A DNA stretch of 64,000 nt. Source: Streptomyces sp. NBC_00490 (lineage in GTDB: Bacteria; Actinomycetota; Actinomycetes; Streptomycetales; Streptomycetaceae). The notes beneath the pieces were generated by a model. The model was not told the origin of the DNA. It did not search any database and worked only from the letters and a program-made list of their open reading frames with translations. The translations under genes and the position numbers were made by a program. Positions 16,739 to 25,109 of the stretch are shown here, piece after piece. Positions within the stretch are counted from its first letter, which is position 1. The number at the start of each line of letters is the position of its first letter. The stretch spans positions 744,001 to 808,000 of the forward strand of contig NZ_CP107869.1 in assembly GCF_036013645.1 (NCBI RefSeq), given 5' to 3'.

Positions 16739-17926
16739 GTGGAACCCGATAGTCCGCTCTCCCCGGCCCTCCGGCGCGCCATCACGGCCTCCCTCTGCGC
16801 GGCCCTGGCCCTGGTATGGCTGTTCGACCTGGTGACCTACTACGACCCGCAGGGCCGCTGGTCCAGCTGGTTGCCCTTGGTCTCCGGCCCACTCGCCGCC
16901 GCCGCGCTGCTCCTTCCCGACTGCCGGCCGGGTCCCGAACGACGGGCCGGTGCCGCCGCGCTGGGCTCCTTGGCCCTGACCGTGGGCCTTTGCGCGTATG
17001 CGCCGCTCACCAGTGGTACGTGGGGCCTGCTGGAAACGGTCGCCCTGCTCGTGCTGCTCGCCCGGACCGCGCGGAGGGTGGAACGCCCGGCCACGGCCCT
17101 GACACTCTCGGCGGCGCTGGCCGTCGCGGTGATCACCATGCCGCTGCGCGGAGGCACGGAAGACCCCTTTCTCCAGTACTCCTTCGTCCTGACGTTCGTC
17201 GTCGCCGGCGCTGCCGGCCTCGGTGGCTATCTGCGCCTCCTGGACTCCCGCCGCGCCCGGGCCGTGGCCTCCGTACGCCACAACGAGCGCCTGGAACTCG
17301 CCCGGGACCTGCACGACTTCGTCGCCCACCACGTCACCGGCATCATCGTGCACGCCAACGCCGCGCTGATGATCCAAGAGACCTCGCCGGAGCAGATCAA
17401 ACCCCTGCTGGAGGGAATCTCCCGGGCCGGCGGGGAAACCCTGGACTCCATGCGCCGGCTCGTGCGGGTGCTGCGCGAGGACGACCACCAGGCCGCACGC
17501 CCGGGTGAGCTGCCGACCGAGCTGAAACACCTGGTCTCCGCGTTCGCCGAGAACGGAACGGCCGCGGCGTTGGAGATCGCGCCCGAGCTCCGTGGGATCC
17601 GGCTGGCCCCGGAGGTGGAGACGTCGGTCCACCGTGTGGTGCAGGAGGCCCTGACGAACGTACGCCGCCACGCCCATGGCGCGGACGTCGTCGTCCGACT
17701 CTCACTCGACCCCCAAGGTCACCTCCGGGTGGAGGCGCGCAACACCGCGCCGCAGACGCGCTCCAGTGGGCCGATCGGCGGGCGGAGCGGCTTCGGCCTG
17801 GTGGGTCTGCGGGAACGCGTGGAGGCCGTGGAGGGGTCGCTGACCAGCGGCCGGACTGCGGACGGCGGCTGGTGCGTGAGTGCCGCCTTCCCTGTCCTGG
17901 AGGCTGTGGAAGGATCACCGGCATGA
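16739..17926 (+). CDS. NarL-type sensor histidine kinase
   Basis: A kinase of 395 residues. Four to six N-terminal membrane helices (ITASLCAALALVWLFDLVTYY onward) precede the HisKA_3 phospho-acceptor LARDLHDFVAHHVTGII and the HATPase domain (VVQEALTNVRRHAHG, FGLVGLRERVEAVEG). The start is GTG 16739; TACCCT at about 16726-16731 ends 7 bp upstream, so the transcript may be leaderless. The stop overlaps the regulator start by four bases. Confidence 0.87.
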   Translation: MEPDSPLSPALRRAITASLCAALALVWLFDLVTYYDPQGRWSSWLPLVSGPLAAAALLLPDCRPGPERRAGAAALGSLALTVGLCAYAPLTSGTWGLLETVALLVLLARTARRVERPATALTLSAALAVAVITMPLRGGTEDPFLQYSFVLTFVVAGAAGLGGYLRLLDSRRARAVASVRHNERLELARDLHDFVAHHVTGIIVHANAALMIQETSPEQIKPLLEGISRAGGETLDSMRRLVRVLREDDHQAARPGELPTELKHLVSAFAENGTAAALEIAPELRGIRLAPEVETSVHRVVQEALTNVRRHAHGADVVVRLSLDPQGHLRVEARNTAPQTRSSGPIGGRSGFGLVGLRERVEAVEGSLTSGRTADGGWCVSAAFPVLEAVEGSPA

Positions 17927-18615
17927 GCGACGGCAGTGATCACAACGGCCCACGGACGCGGGTACTGATCGCCGACGACCAGGAGATGGTCCGCACCGGC
18001 TTCCGGCTGATCCTGGGCACCCAGCCCGACCTCGAGGTGATCGGCGAGGCGGCCGACGGCGCCCAGTGCGTCGAACTCGCCCGCAGGATGCGTCCCGACG
18101 TGTGTCTCGTCGACATCCGCATGCCCAGGCTGGACGGTCTGGAGGTCACCCGGGCCCTGGCCGGACCGGGCGTCACCGACCCTATGCGCGTGGTCGTGGT
18201 GACCACCTTCGACCAGGACGACTACGCCTACACGGCCCTGCGCAACGGCGCCTGCGGCTTCCTGCTCAAGGACGCCGGCTCCACCCTGCTGATCGAGGCC
18301 GTGCGCTCCGCCGCCCGCGGGGACGCCCTGGTCTCCCCCGCCGTCACCGTGCGGCTGCTCAAGCACCTCGCCGGACTGCAGCCACCGGCAGCGGTGCCAC
18401 ATCCGCTGTCCGAGCGGGAGCTCGAGGTCGTACGCCTGGTGGCGGTGGGCCGCACCAACCAGGAGGTGTGCGGCGAGCTGTACGTGTCCCTGGGCACGGT
18501 CAAGACGCACCTGGCCAACATCAAGGACAAGCTCGGCGTGCGCAACCGCGTCGAGATCGCCGCCTGGGCCTGGGAAACGGGTCTCGTTCACGACCGCAAG
18601 ACGCCGCCCGTCTGA
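17923..18615 (+). CDS. LuxR/NarL-family response regulator
   Basis: A protein of 230 residues. The receiver domain has LIADDQEMV and the phospho-acceptor Asp in VCLVDIRMPRLDG; the output is a LuxR-type helix-turn-helix (LSERELEVVRLVAVGRTNQEVCGEL, GTVKTHLANIKDKLGVRNRVEI). ATG 17923 overlaps the kinase stop. A strong hairpin follows the gene, so the operon is just these two genes. The target is unknown; the DUF4333 gene downstream is a candidate. Confidence 0.9.
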   Translation: MSDGSDHNGPRTRVLIADDQEMVRTGFRLILGTQPDLEVIGEAADGAQCVELARRMRPDVCLVDIRMPRLDGLEVTRALAGPGVTDPMRVVVVTTFDQDDYAYTALRNGACGFLLKDAGSTLLIEAVRSAARGDALVSPAVTVRLLKHLAGLQPPAAVPHPLSERELEVVRLVAVGRTNQEVCGELYVSLGTVKTHLANIKDKLGVRNRVEIAAWAWETGLVHDRKTPPV

Positions 18616-18621
18616 CGCGGA

Positions 18622-18641
18622 GGTCGGCCTACGGGCCGACC
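18622..18641 (+). terminator. Hairpin terminator after the two-component operon
   Basis: GGTCGGCC and GGCCGACC form a perfect 8-bp stem with a TACG loop, seven bases after the stop codon. There is no U-tract, as is common in Streptomyces. Confidence 0.65.
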
Positions 18642-18744
18642 CCGGCCGCCCGCTGTCGGCCGCCTGGCCGAGGCGCGGCCACCGTCCGGCGGGCCACTCT
18701 CCTGGTGACAGCCTCACCGCAGCAAGCGCATCGCAGGAGAGAAC

Positions 18745-19095
18745 ATGAAATACGTCGCTGTGTCCCTGGCGACCGCCACCGCCGTGGCCGTGGGCGGGCT
18801 CGCGTTCGTGGCCGTACCGCGGCTGCTGAGCACGGAATCGACCAGCACCGTCGGCTCCACCGGGAGCGTGAGCCGTGCGGAGGTCGAGAAGCAGGTCCGC
18901 GAGAACTACTCCCTGCCGCTCGTCCAGGAGAAGCCGAAATCCGTGAGCTGTGCCGGAGGCCTCAGGGTGCGACAGCGCGACTCGGTCCAGTGCGCGGTGA
19001 CGTCCGGGAACGGGAAGCGACAGCAGATCATGGTGTCCGTGACCAAGGCCGACGGAAACAGCATCTCGTACGACTACGCGGTGCTGGCGGGCTGA
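18745..19095 (+). CDS. DUF4333 domain secreted or membrane-anchored protein
   Basis: A protein of 116 residues with an N-terminal hydrophobic helix (VSLATATAVAVGGLAFVAV) and a small extracytoplasmic domain. The latter has the DUF4333 pattern: SRAEVEKQVRENY, a Cys in VSCAGGLRV, a second Cys in SVQCAVTSGNG and a carboxyl strand. The two cysteines probably form a disulfide outside the membrane. AGGAGAG precedes the ATG. The function of the family is not known. Confidence 0.75.
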   Translation: MKYVAVSLATATAVAVGGLAFVAVPRLLSTESTSTVGSTGSVSRAEVEKQVRENYSLPLVQEKPKSVSCAGGLRVRQRDSVQCAVTSGNGKRQQIMVSVTKADGNSISYDYAVLAG

Positions 19096-19104
19096 CCGAG
19101 GTGC

Positions 19105-19578
19105 TCAGCTCGTTGCACGCAGGTCCGACGTCGGTACAGCGTCAGGATTGAGCTCGGCGAGCATCCGGAGCAGCAGGGAACGTATGACTTCCCGCTCCCC
19201 AGGCGCGAGGACCGCCAGCGCTTCCATATCAAGACGCTCCACCACAACCCGCGCCCGCTCGGCGAGCTTTGCACCGCTCGCGGTGACGGTCAGCTGGACG
19301 GTTCTGCGGTTCGAAGGGTGTTCGCGGCGGATGAGAAGGCCGCGGTCGACCAGCGTGTTGACAGCGGCCCCCATGGACTGGGGAGTGAAGCCGGTCCGAC
19401 GGGCGATCTCCGCTGCGGAGATGCCCGGCACCCAAACGGCGTGCTGCAGCGCGTTGTGCTGCGCGGTCGTGAGGTTGAGCGAACGCAGCGCTCTCTCAAG
19501 TCGCGTTCCCATCACATGCACCGTCTGCCATGCCACGTAGCCCACGCGCGTGGACGGATCTGCGGGAGTGCGGCTCAT
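19105..19578 (-). CDS. MarR-family transcriptional regulator
   Basis: A winged-helix protein of 157 residues. The DNA-binding part is GISAAEIARRTGFTPQSMGAAVNTLVDRGLLIR, followed by a wing (REHPSNRRTVQLTVTASG) and the C-terminal dimer helices. I prefer the ATG at 19578 (MSRTPADPSTRVGYVAW), which places the promoter and two palindromes upstream; the longer frame runs through the operator. It is divergent from a DUF3533 membrane exporter and very probably represses it. Confidence 0.83.
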   Translation of the reverse strand: MSRTPADPSTRVGYVAWQTVHVMGTRLERALRSLNLTTAQHNALQHAVWVPGISAAEIARRTGFTPQSMGAAVNTLVDRGLLIRREHPSNRRTVQLTVTASGAKLAERARVVVERLDMEALAVLAPGEREVIRSLLLRMLAELNPDAVPTSDLRATS

Positions 19579-19593
19579 GAGCGGCTCCGATAG

Positions 19594-19636
19594 TAAGGCG
19601 CCTGATATTTTTGTGGTAGAACTATAAGGTACCTTA
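19594..19636. promoter_or_regulatory. Two MarR-operator palindromes
   Basis: TAAGGTACCTTA (19625-19636) is a perfect 12-bp palindrome. TAAGGCGCCTGA (19594-19605) matches the pattern TAAGGNNCCTTA with one mismatch. They are 31 bp apart centre to centre, about three helical turns, between the divergent MarR and DUF3533 starts. Confidence 0.65.
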
Positions 19637-19660
19637 CATGCAGGGATGGAGCACGCCACC

Positions 19661-20713
19661 ATGTCCACACCACCCACCACTTCCGTCGAGCCACGTCACG
19701 CGCCCCATCACCACGCGATGGACACCGCTCCGGCGCAGCAGGGTGCCACCGGAGCGAGGGGAGTTCTGCTGCCGGTCGCGATCGTGCTGGTCATCGGCTC
19801 GATCTTTGTCAGCGTGTTTCTGGCCGCCTTTCACGCCCCGCGCCCGCACGACCTTCCGGTCGGCGTCGTCGGGACGACCCAGCGGCTCGAACAGATCACC
19901 GGCGGACTGGAGCTCGGGCTCCCCGGCGGATTCGAGGTGAAGCGCTACGCCGACGAGAACGCAGCCCGCCACGCACTGCAGGCCCGAAAGGTGTACGCCG
20001 CCTATGTCGTCGGCCCCGAAAAGTCCGCCGAGCTGCTGTATGCCGGAGCCAATGGCCCTTCGGTGACCTCGACGGTCACCGGCGCCTTCTCCGGAGTCGC
20101 CAAGGCCGGCGGCGAACGGATGACCGCGAAGGACGTCGTACCGGCGTCAGCGGGCGACACCCGCGGTATGTCGGTGTTCTACGCCGGGTTCGGCGTCGTG
20201 CTGGCCGGGTTCCTGTTCGGCACGATGACCTACCAGATGGCTCCCCGACTGGAGTACCGGTGGAGGTTGGCCAGCCTGGCCTCCTTCAGCGTCCTCGCCG
20301 GTGTCCTGGTGGCGCTGATAGCCGGAAGCGTTGGCTTCTCCGCACTGCCGGGACCGTTCCTGGGCATCGCGGGGGTCATTGCTCTGATGGCGGCGGCGGT
20401 AGGCAGCGCGAGCATGGCGTTCATCCGCGTCTTCGGGCGGGCCGGGATGTCGTTGGCCGCCGTGGTCCTGTTCACCTTCGGCAACAGCACGAGTGGTGGC
20501 ACGCTGCCCACCGCCTACCTGCCGGACTGGCTGCACCCGTTCTCGGAGATCCTCCCGGTGGGCGTCGGTGTACGAGCCGTCCAGGGCCTGTCCCACTTCA
20601 ACAACGACGGTCTCACCGCCGGCGTCGTCGTCCTGGTGACGTGGATCCTCGTTGCCGCCGCGGTGCTCTTCTGGCGTGATGCCCAAGGGTCACGCCGTGC
20701 ACCCGCCGCCTGA
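19661..20713 (+). CDS. DUF3533 / ABC-2-like membrane protein
   Basis: A protein of 350 residues. After a His-rich N-terminus comes one membrane helix (LLPVAIVLVIGSIFVSVFLAAF), an extracytoplasmic domain of about 150 residues, then five hydrophobic segments. This YhgE/SNG1-like layout is used by proteins linked to export or to drug resistance. The MarR gene with two palindromes directly upstream suggests an inducible efflux-type role. ATG 19661 is preferred, with GGAG about ten bases upstream; ATG 19646 is possible. Confidence 0.75.
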   Translation: MSTPPTTSVEPRHAPHHHAMDTAPAQQGATGARGVLLPVAIVLVIGSIFVSVFLAAFHAPRPHDLPVGVVGTTQRLEQITGGLELGLPGGFEVKRYADENAARHALQARKVYAAYVVGPEKSAELLYAGANGPSVTSTVTGAFSGVAKAGGERMTAKDVVPASAGDTRGMSVFYAGFGVVLAGFLFGTMTYQMAPRLEYRWRLASLASFSVLAGVLVALIAGSVGFSALPGPFLGIAGVIALMAAAVGSASMAFIRVFGRAGMSLAAVVLFTFGNSTSGGTLPTAYLPDWLHPFSEILPVGVGVRAVQGLSHFNNDGLTAGVVVLVTWILVAAAVLFWRDAQGSRRAPAA

Positions 20714-20858
20714 CCCGGCTCCCGGACGAGCGCCGTTCCCCGGCCCACCGTAGGCCAGTTGAGGCACTCGTGTGCCGGGAGCGGTGAAGGCTGCGCTCAC
20801 AGCACAGGCCGCAACCAGCGCCCACTCGGTGCTGCGGCCGACGTATGTCGCAAGAGGC

Positions 20859-21746
20859 CTAACCTCGAGCAGCGAACGCGGCGGCCGCTTCCTCAAAAGA
20901 CGCGGGTTCACGGCCGAGCAGCATCCGCAGGACGTTGCTGTTGCCGCGCAGGCCGTGCCGGTCGTAGTCCTGCCACATGGCCCGCATGTCGGGGCCCCGG
21001 GACGGATCGTCGGCCACCGGGGGCGGGAGCGGCGCTTCCTCCCAGTCGACCGTCCTCGCCTCGAGCTCCACACCTCGTACACGTCCCGCGATGCGCAGGG
21101 CCTCGGCCGGTGTGGTGGTGGGGCCCGCCAGTTCGTACGTCGCCGAGCCATGGCCCTGCTCGGACAGAACCTTCACGCCGACTTCCGCGAGCTCGCGCAG
21201 ATCGATGAACGAGAACTTGTTGTGGACGTCGAACGGCACGTTCACCGACCCCGCGGGAGCCCTTCCCCACGTCGACAGGACGATCTGGGCGAACATCGAC
21301 GGCTGGAGGATCGTCCAGTCCAGGTCCGAACCCCGCACGGTGGCTTCGGCGTTCGCCTTGCGCATGTGGTGACGCAGGCCGGGGGTGTGCGGGTGGAGGA
21401 CGGACAGGTACACGAACCGCCGCGCGCCCGCGTGCTCGGCCGCCTCGAGCGCCCTGATCGCGAAGACGTCCTCCTCCGGATGGAACGCCGGAGGAATCAT
21501 GAACACGAAGTCGGCGTTCTTCACCGCCTGGCGGACGGCGTCGGGCTCCGCGAGATCCGCCTCGACGATTTCGTCGACGCCCAGAGCGGCCACCCGTTCA
21601 CGACCCCCCGGACCGTGCACCACTGCGCGGACCCTGAACGGAGACCGCTGGGCCGCCTCCAACAGGTACCTACCGCAGAGCCCGGCCGCCCCGATCACCG
21701 CGAGCAAGGGCCGCTCTTCATTGCGTACGGCTTCTGGTTCGGACAC
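20859..21746 (-). CDS. NmrA-type NAD(P)-binding protein
   Basis: An atypical SDR of 295 residues. The N-terminal nucleotide motif is VIGAAGLCGRYLLEAA; VEADLAEPDAVRQAV and FVFMIPPAF follow, as in NmrA and HSCARG-like proteins that sense or use NADP. The family lacks the classical YxxxK pair, and none is obvious here. I chose GTG 21746 because GAGAGGAAA lies just upstream, while the longer frame has no site. The role could be redox sensing or quinone reduction. Confidence 0.78.
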   Translation of the reverse strand: MSEPEAVRNEERPLLAVIGAAGLCGRYLLEAAQRSPFRVRAVVHGPGGRERVAALGVDEIVEADLAEPDAVRQAVKNADFVFMIPPAFHPEEDVFAIRALEAAEHAGARRFVYLSVLHPHTPGLRHHMRKANAEATVRGSDLDWTILQPSMFAQIVLSTWGRAPAGSVNVPFDVHNKFSFIDLRELAEVGVKVLSEQGHGSATYELAGPTTTPAEALRIAGRVRGVELEARTVDWEEAPLPPPVADDPSRGPDMRAMWQDYDRHGLRGNSNVLRMLLGREPASFEEAAAAFAARG

Positions 21747-22168
21747 TTTCGGGTTTCCTCTCGCTGGTTCCTTTGATGGCTTCGCAGAAGGGCCATGGCC
21801 TGACCGGTGACCGGCCCGTCGGGCACGTAGTCGAGGACCGCCTGCGTTCCCCGCGGTGCCAGCTCGCACAGCCGGCCGCCGAGAGCGTTGCTCGTCGCCC
21901 AGCCGTAGAGGAGTTCGTCAAGGGCGACGATGGCGGCCGGGATACCACCGGAGAGCCCAGCAACGGTCTTGAGCCGTTCCCTCTGGCGGCCGACCCGACC
22001 CCGCCGCCGCACTCGACCGACTGCGCGGGGAGACCCACGCCCGGAATCCAAGCCACGGGTTCGGTCATGGACGCGGGCGGTGTCGGCGGGAGTCGCCACT
22101 CGCCAACTCTGACCACTCGCCGACTCGGGCCGTCGCAACTCCGGCCGGCCGCGATCAACGCTCGGCGG
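21747..22168 (-). other. Gap with a possible gene remnant
   Basis: No complete gene. On the minus strand, about 21780-21960 reads SGGIPAAIVALDELLYGWATSNALGGRLCEL...VLDYVPDGPVTGQAMALL, which looks like part of a DinB/mycothiol-dependent-type or similar protein, but it has no start and no upstream continuation in frame. I regard it as a decayed fragment of uncertain family. Confidence 0.35.
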
Positions 22169-22747
22169 TCACGCCTTCGTGACCGGTGAACGCCCGGCCA
22201 GAACGGACTCCATCAGGAAGCGGAGCATCTCGTGCGCCGGTCTGTTCCTGTCGTTGGGCACATGCGCGCCTTCGAACACGGTGACCACGGTATCGCGCAG
22301 GAGCGCGGCATCGATGTCGGGGTCGCCGTCGAGGCCGTGCTCGACGATGACCTCGTCGACCAGTCCGACGATCCAGCCCAGGAAGGTGTTGTGGGCGGCT
22401 CGAACCGCCTCGGAATGCGGCAGCCGGTCGTGCATGGCCTGATGCAGCGGCCGCGAATAGCGCATGTCGGACAGCCCCCGCACCAGCCGGCTCAACGGGT
22501 CGGCACCCGCCTGCTCCGCACTGAGGGTACGGATCTCGCGGCTGAGCATCCGGTCCATCACCGCGGCGAAGATGTCGTCCTTCGAGTCGAAGTACCAGTA
22601 CACATTGCCCCGGGCCACACCGGCGGCAGCACTGATGTCCGCCATCGTGGTCTTGGCATAGCCCTTGGCGAGGAACAACTCTGTGGCCGCGGCGAGCAGA
22701 TCACCCGCCCGCTCTTCACGGGGGATCTGCTGGCGGTTTCGCGGCAT
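22169..22747 (-). CDS. TetR-family transcriptional regulator
   Basis: A protein of 192 residues. The N-terminal helix-turn-helix (LLAAATELFLAKGYAKTTMADISAAAGVARGNVYWYFDSKDDIFAAV) is classical; the rest is a helical ligand-binding domain. An imperfect palindrome 28-46 bp upstream of the start is a likely self-operator. No intact target gene is adjacent: the downstream NmrA-type gene is on the same strand, and the upstream region is remnant-like. Confidence 0.87.
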   Translation of the reverse strand: MPRNRQQIPREERAGDLLAAATELFLAKGYAKTTMADISAAAGVARGNVYWYFDSKDDIFAAVMDRMLSREIRTLSAEQAGADPLSRLVRGLSDMRYSRPLHQAMHDRLPHSEAVRAAHNTFLGWIVGLVDEVIVEHGLDGDPDIDAALLRDTVVTVFEGAHVPNDRNRPAHEMLRFLMESVLAGRSPVTKA

Positions 22748-22774
22748 CCCGGGCTCCTCTGATGTGTTCAGCTC

Positions 22775-22793
22775 GTCTCAACTGAGTGTAGAC
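22775..22793. promoter_or_regulatory. Imperfect 19-bp palindrome, putative TetR operator
   Basis: GTCTCAACTGAGTGTAGAC matches its own reverse complement at 14 of 19 positions, including GTCT/AGAC ends. It sits just upstream of the TetR gene. Confidence 0.5.
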
Positions 22794-23158
22794 AGCGAGC
22801 TGGACCAGCCCGATGTCAATGAAGCGATCTTGCCGAGAGACTGTGCGAAATGGCGCTGCGGCGGAGCCTCCGCCGACCACGACCAGGGACTGCGTGAGAA
22901 GCACGCCGCCTACAGCGATGGTCAGGCCGAAACGGTGCGGAAGAAGTGCTGGTCTCGATGTGGCCGCAATCCAGGACCCTCGACGGCGGTCCTCGGCGGC
23001 ACCCCCGGCACGAGCCCCGTCGCGGCATCACCGGAGGGAATGCTCACCCTTGATCATCGCCGGCGCGGTGCAGGTCTTGCTCGTCTTTGCTTTGGCTGCC
23101 TGGTCAGCCCCTCCCCGAGGAAGGTCACCTGTCCTGCGCCGCGCATAGACTCTGCTTC
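22794..23158. other. Gap between TetR and MarR genes
   Basis: No gene supported. On the minus strand, around 22860-22945, a hydrophobic run RFGLTIAVGGVLLTQSLVVVGGG resembles a membrane helix of a lost transporter. TAGACT (about 23146-23151) is a likely -10 for the MarR gene that follows. Confidence 0.35.
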
Positions 23159-23716
23159 ATGGCCAAGAACCGCGCCGTGAAGCGGACCCGCAGCGCACCC
23201 TCCGGCGAACCCAGCCCCGGGGGTCAAACCGAGCCGGCAAAGGACAGCGAGGCTGCGGAACCGATCCGGTGGCTCAACGAGGAGGAGCTCCAGGCCTGGA
23301 TGGCCCTGGTCGCCGTGGTGACCAAGCTGCCCGCGGCAATGGACCGACAGCTCCAGCAGGACGCCGAGCTCACACACTTCGAGTACCAGGTCCTCGTGGG
23401 CCTGTCCCGGGCCCCCGAGCACACCCTTCGCATGAGCGAGTTGGCCGGCTTCACCGCGAGTCAGCTGCCGCGTCTGTCCCAGGTCGCGACCCGCATGGAG
23501 CGGCGCGGCTGGCTCACCCGCCGCCCTGATCCCACCGACGGCCGTTACACACTGGCCGGCCTGACCGACGCGGGGTTGGCGAAGCTCGAGGCCAGCGCCC
23601 CCGGTCATGTCAGCGCGGTCCGCCGCCTCGTCTTCGACAGCCTCTCCCCCACGCAGGTGCGTCAGATGGCCCAGATTTCGCGGCGCATCCTGCAAGGCAG
23701 CGCCGAACTCCACTGA
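23159..23716 (+). CDS. MarR-family transcriptional regulator
   Basis: A protein of 185 residues. A charged N-terminal tail of about 40 residues precedes the winged helix: HFEYQVLVGLSRAPEHTLRMSELAGFTASQLPRLSQVATRMERRGWLTRRPDPTDGRY. The start is ATG 23159, eight bases after a TAGACT -10 element and with no ribosome-binding site, so translation is probably leaderless. Two copies of a 16-bp palindrome follow the gene in front of a deleted SDR, presumably its former target. Confidence 0.83.
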   Translation: MAKNRAVKRTRSAPSGEPSPGGQTEPAKDSEAAEPIRWLNEEELQAWMALVAVVTKLPAAMDRQLQQDAELTHFEYQVLVGLSRAPEHTLRMSELAGFTASQLPRLSQVATRMERRGWLTRRPDPTDGRYTLAGLTDAGLAKLEASAPGHVSAVRRLVFDSLSPTQVRQMAQISRRILQGSAELH

Positions 23717-23756
23717 GCCTCAAGGCCGTGACGTCTCGGTTCAGGCACGAGACATG

Positions 23757-23834
23757 ACTTCACGCATGAAGCGAATCGCACGAACAATCAGTTGCGCCGT
23801 GAAGTGATGCCGGATATAACTTCATGCATGAAGT
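23757..23834. promoter_or_regulatory. Pair of 16-bp palindromes, putative MarR operators
   Basis: ACTTCATGCATGAAGT (23819-23834) is a perfect palindrome. ACTTCACGCATGAAGC (23757-23772) matches it at 14 of 16 bases. The centres are 62 bp apart, about six helical turns. They lie between the MarR gene and an SDR remnant. Confidence 0.65.
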
Positions 23835-23839
23835 GATCG

Positions 23840-23957
23840 GCAGGGCACGGCGATTACGCCATCGTCCGCCGTCCGCACCAGGCATCCATGGTCACCGGCC
23901 ATGTCCTGCCCGTCGACGCGGGCAGAACGCCCGACGAGCGACTCCGAGATGCGTAGC
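23840..23957 (+). pseudogene. C-terminal remnant of an SDR oxidoreductase
   Basis: The frame ending at TAG 23957 reads ASMVTGHVLPVDAGRTPDE, the standard carboxyl end of classical SDR enzymes. Nothing of the TGxxxGxG, NAG or YxxxK parts remains. The break is close to the ATG that follows the operator palindrome, so almost the whole gene was deleted between its start and its last 30 or so codons. Confidence 0.65.
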
Positions 23958-23989
23958 AACGTTCCATACACAGACGCAGGAGCAAAGCC

Positions 23990-24529
23990 ATGTCAGAAGA
24001 GTCCGGCAACACCCTCGCCACGAGGCGCGGAATGCTTGGTATAGCGGGGGCGGTCGCGGGCGGACTGGCGGTCAGCCAGATGGCTGCCGGCAGCGCCTCA
24101 GCTGCCACCGACAGCATGGGATCGACCGCCACGCGGACGATCAGCCTGGCCCAGGCCCAGCGACTCGCCGAGGCCGCCGTCCGCTACGTGCGCGCCCACC
24201 CGACGCTTCCCCCCATGTATGTGCTGGTCGTTGACTCCGCCGGCGAAGCCAAGGCATCCCTCCGCATGGACAACAACAGCTCGGCGGCGGCCGCGTTGGT
24301 CCCGCAGAAGGCACACACCGCACGCACCTACCGGGCCGCCACCGCCGACCTGGCCTCCAACATCAAGGACCCGGGCCAGATCGCCTCCCACGTCGCCAGT
24401 GGCGCCAGCCTGCTGGCCGGTGGTCGACCGATCTTCGAGAGCAGTCAGTTCATCGGCGCCCTCGCCGTCGGCGGAGGCACCCCGGCCCAGGACGACGAGG
24501 TCGCCCGCGCCGCGCTGGCCGCGCTCTGA
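23990..24529 (+). CDS. Secreted HbpS/GlcG-family haem-binding-type protein
   Basis: A protein of 179 residues with a twin-arginine-like signal (TRRGMLGIAGAVAGGLAVSQMAAGSASAA, cleavage about residue 39) and a Haem_degrading/GlcG domain. The domain motifs are LAQAQRLAEAAVRYVRAH, MYVLVVDSAGEAKASLRMD, KAHTARTYRA, LAGGRPIF and IGALAVGGGTPAQDDEVARAA. Streptomyces HbpS of this family binds haem outside the cell and signals to the SenS-SenR system. No sensor pair lies next to this gene, so a signalling role is unproven. A two-stem terminator follows. Confidence 0.82.
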   Translation: MSEESGNTLATRRGMLGIAGAVAGGLAVSQMAAGSASAATDSMGSTATRTISLAQAQRLAEAAVRYVRAHPTLPPMYVLVVDSAGEAKASLRMDNNSSAAAALVPQKAHTARTYRAATADLASNIKDPGQIASHVASGASLLAGGRPIFESSQFIGALAVGGGTPAQDDEVARAALAAL

Positions 24530-24535
24530 CTCCGC

Positions 24536-24595
24536 GACGAGAAGGCGCGCCATCTTCACCCCTGCGCACCTCTATGCAGGGGCCGTCTTCTCGTC
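24536..24595 (+). terminator. Two-stem terminator structure
   Basis: GACGAGAAG (24536-24544) pairs with CTTCTCGTC (24587-24595). Inside it CCCCTGC (24559-24565) pairs with GCAGGGG (24576-24582). It begins seven bases after the HbpS-type stop. Confidence 0.65.
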
Positions 24596-24871
24596 ATCGT
24601 GGCTGCGGATGTCCCGTCGGTCGGCGCATCCGCAGCCGCACATCACCGGGACCCCACATTGGGCACATCAGGACGCTCGACGGCGGCAACGTCCGTGCGC
24701 CTGCGACAACTTCGCTGAGTCGTCCTCCGTGTACCAGCGAGCCCTCCCCTGGCGACCCGCAAACCGGCCATCAGCGGGACCCGGCTCAAGGGCGGTTCCG
24801 GACTGCACGCCGGCATCGCCCTCGCCGCGCAGGACGGGCCGGGTGAGACCCCGGTTTCGACCGCTCTCCCG

Positions 24872-25105
24872 TCAGGCGGTCGCTCGCTTGCCGAAGCCGG
24901 CGGTGAGCCCGCTGATGAGCTGGTGGCGGCCGAGGATGTAGAGGGTGAGGATCGCAGCGTGGAGAGGACCAGGTGAGGAGCAGCGGGAAGAGGAAGCCGT
25001 TCCAGACGTTCAGGGCGTCGTAGATCGTGACCGTGATCAGAGCGGGCCGCGACAGGGGTGCGGCCAGGCTCCAGAGCATCCGCCGGTGGCCGGCGCCGTC
25101 CGCGC
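24872..25105 (-). pseudogene. C-terminal remnant of a MalG-type sugar permease
   Basis: From 25105 leftward one frame reads DGAGHRRMLWSL...PLSRPALITVTIYDALNVWNGFLFPLLLT, the conserved EAA loop and the next helix of carbohydrate ABC permeases. After a gap and frame change it continues AILTLYILGRHQLISGLTAGFGKRATA and stops at 24872, which is the family's usual last helix and tail. About 25-30 residues between these parts are missing, and nothing upstream of the EAA loop remains. Confidence 0.75.
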
Positions 25106-25109
25106 GCCC

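Noticed and set aside
15991..16785. N-terminal extension of the DUF418 frame
   Set aside because: The added 265 residues are basic and low in pattern, and the DUF418 signature begins only after ATG 15990.
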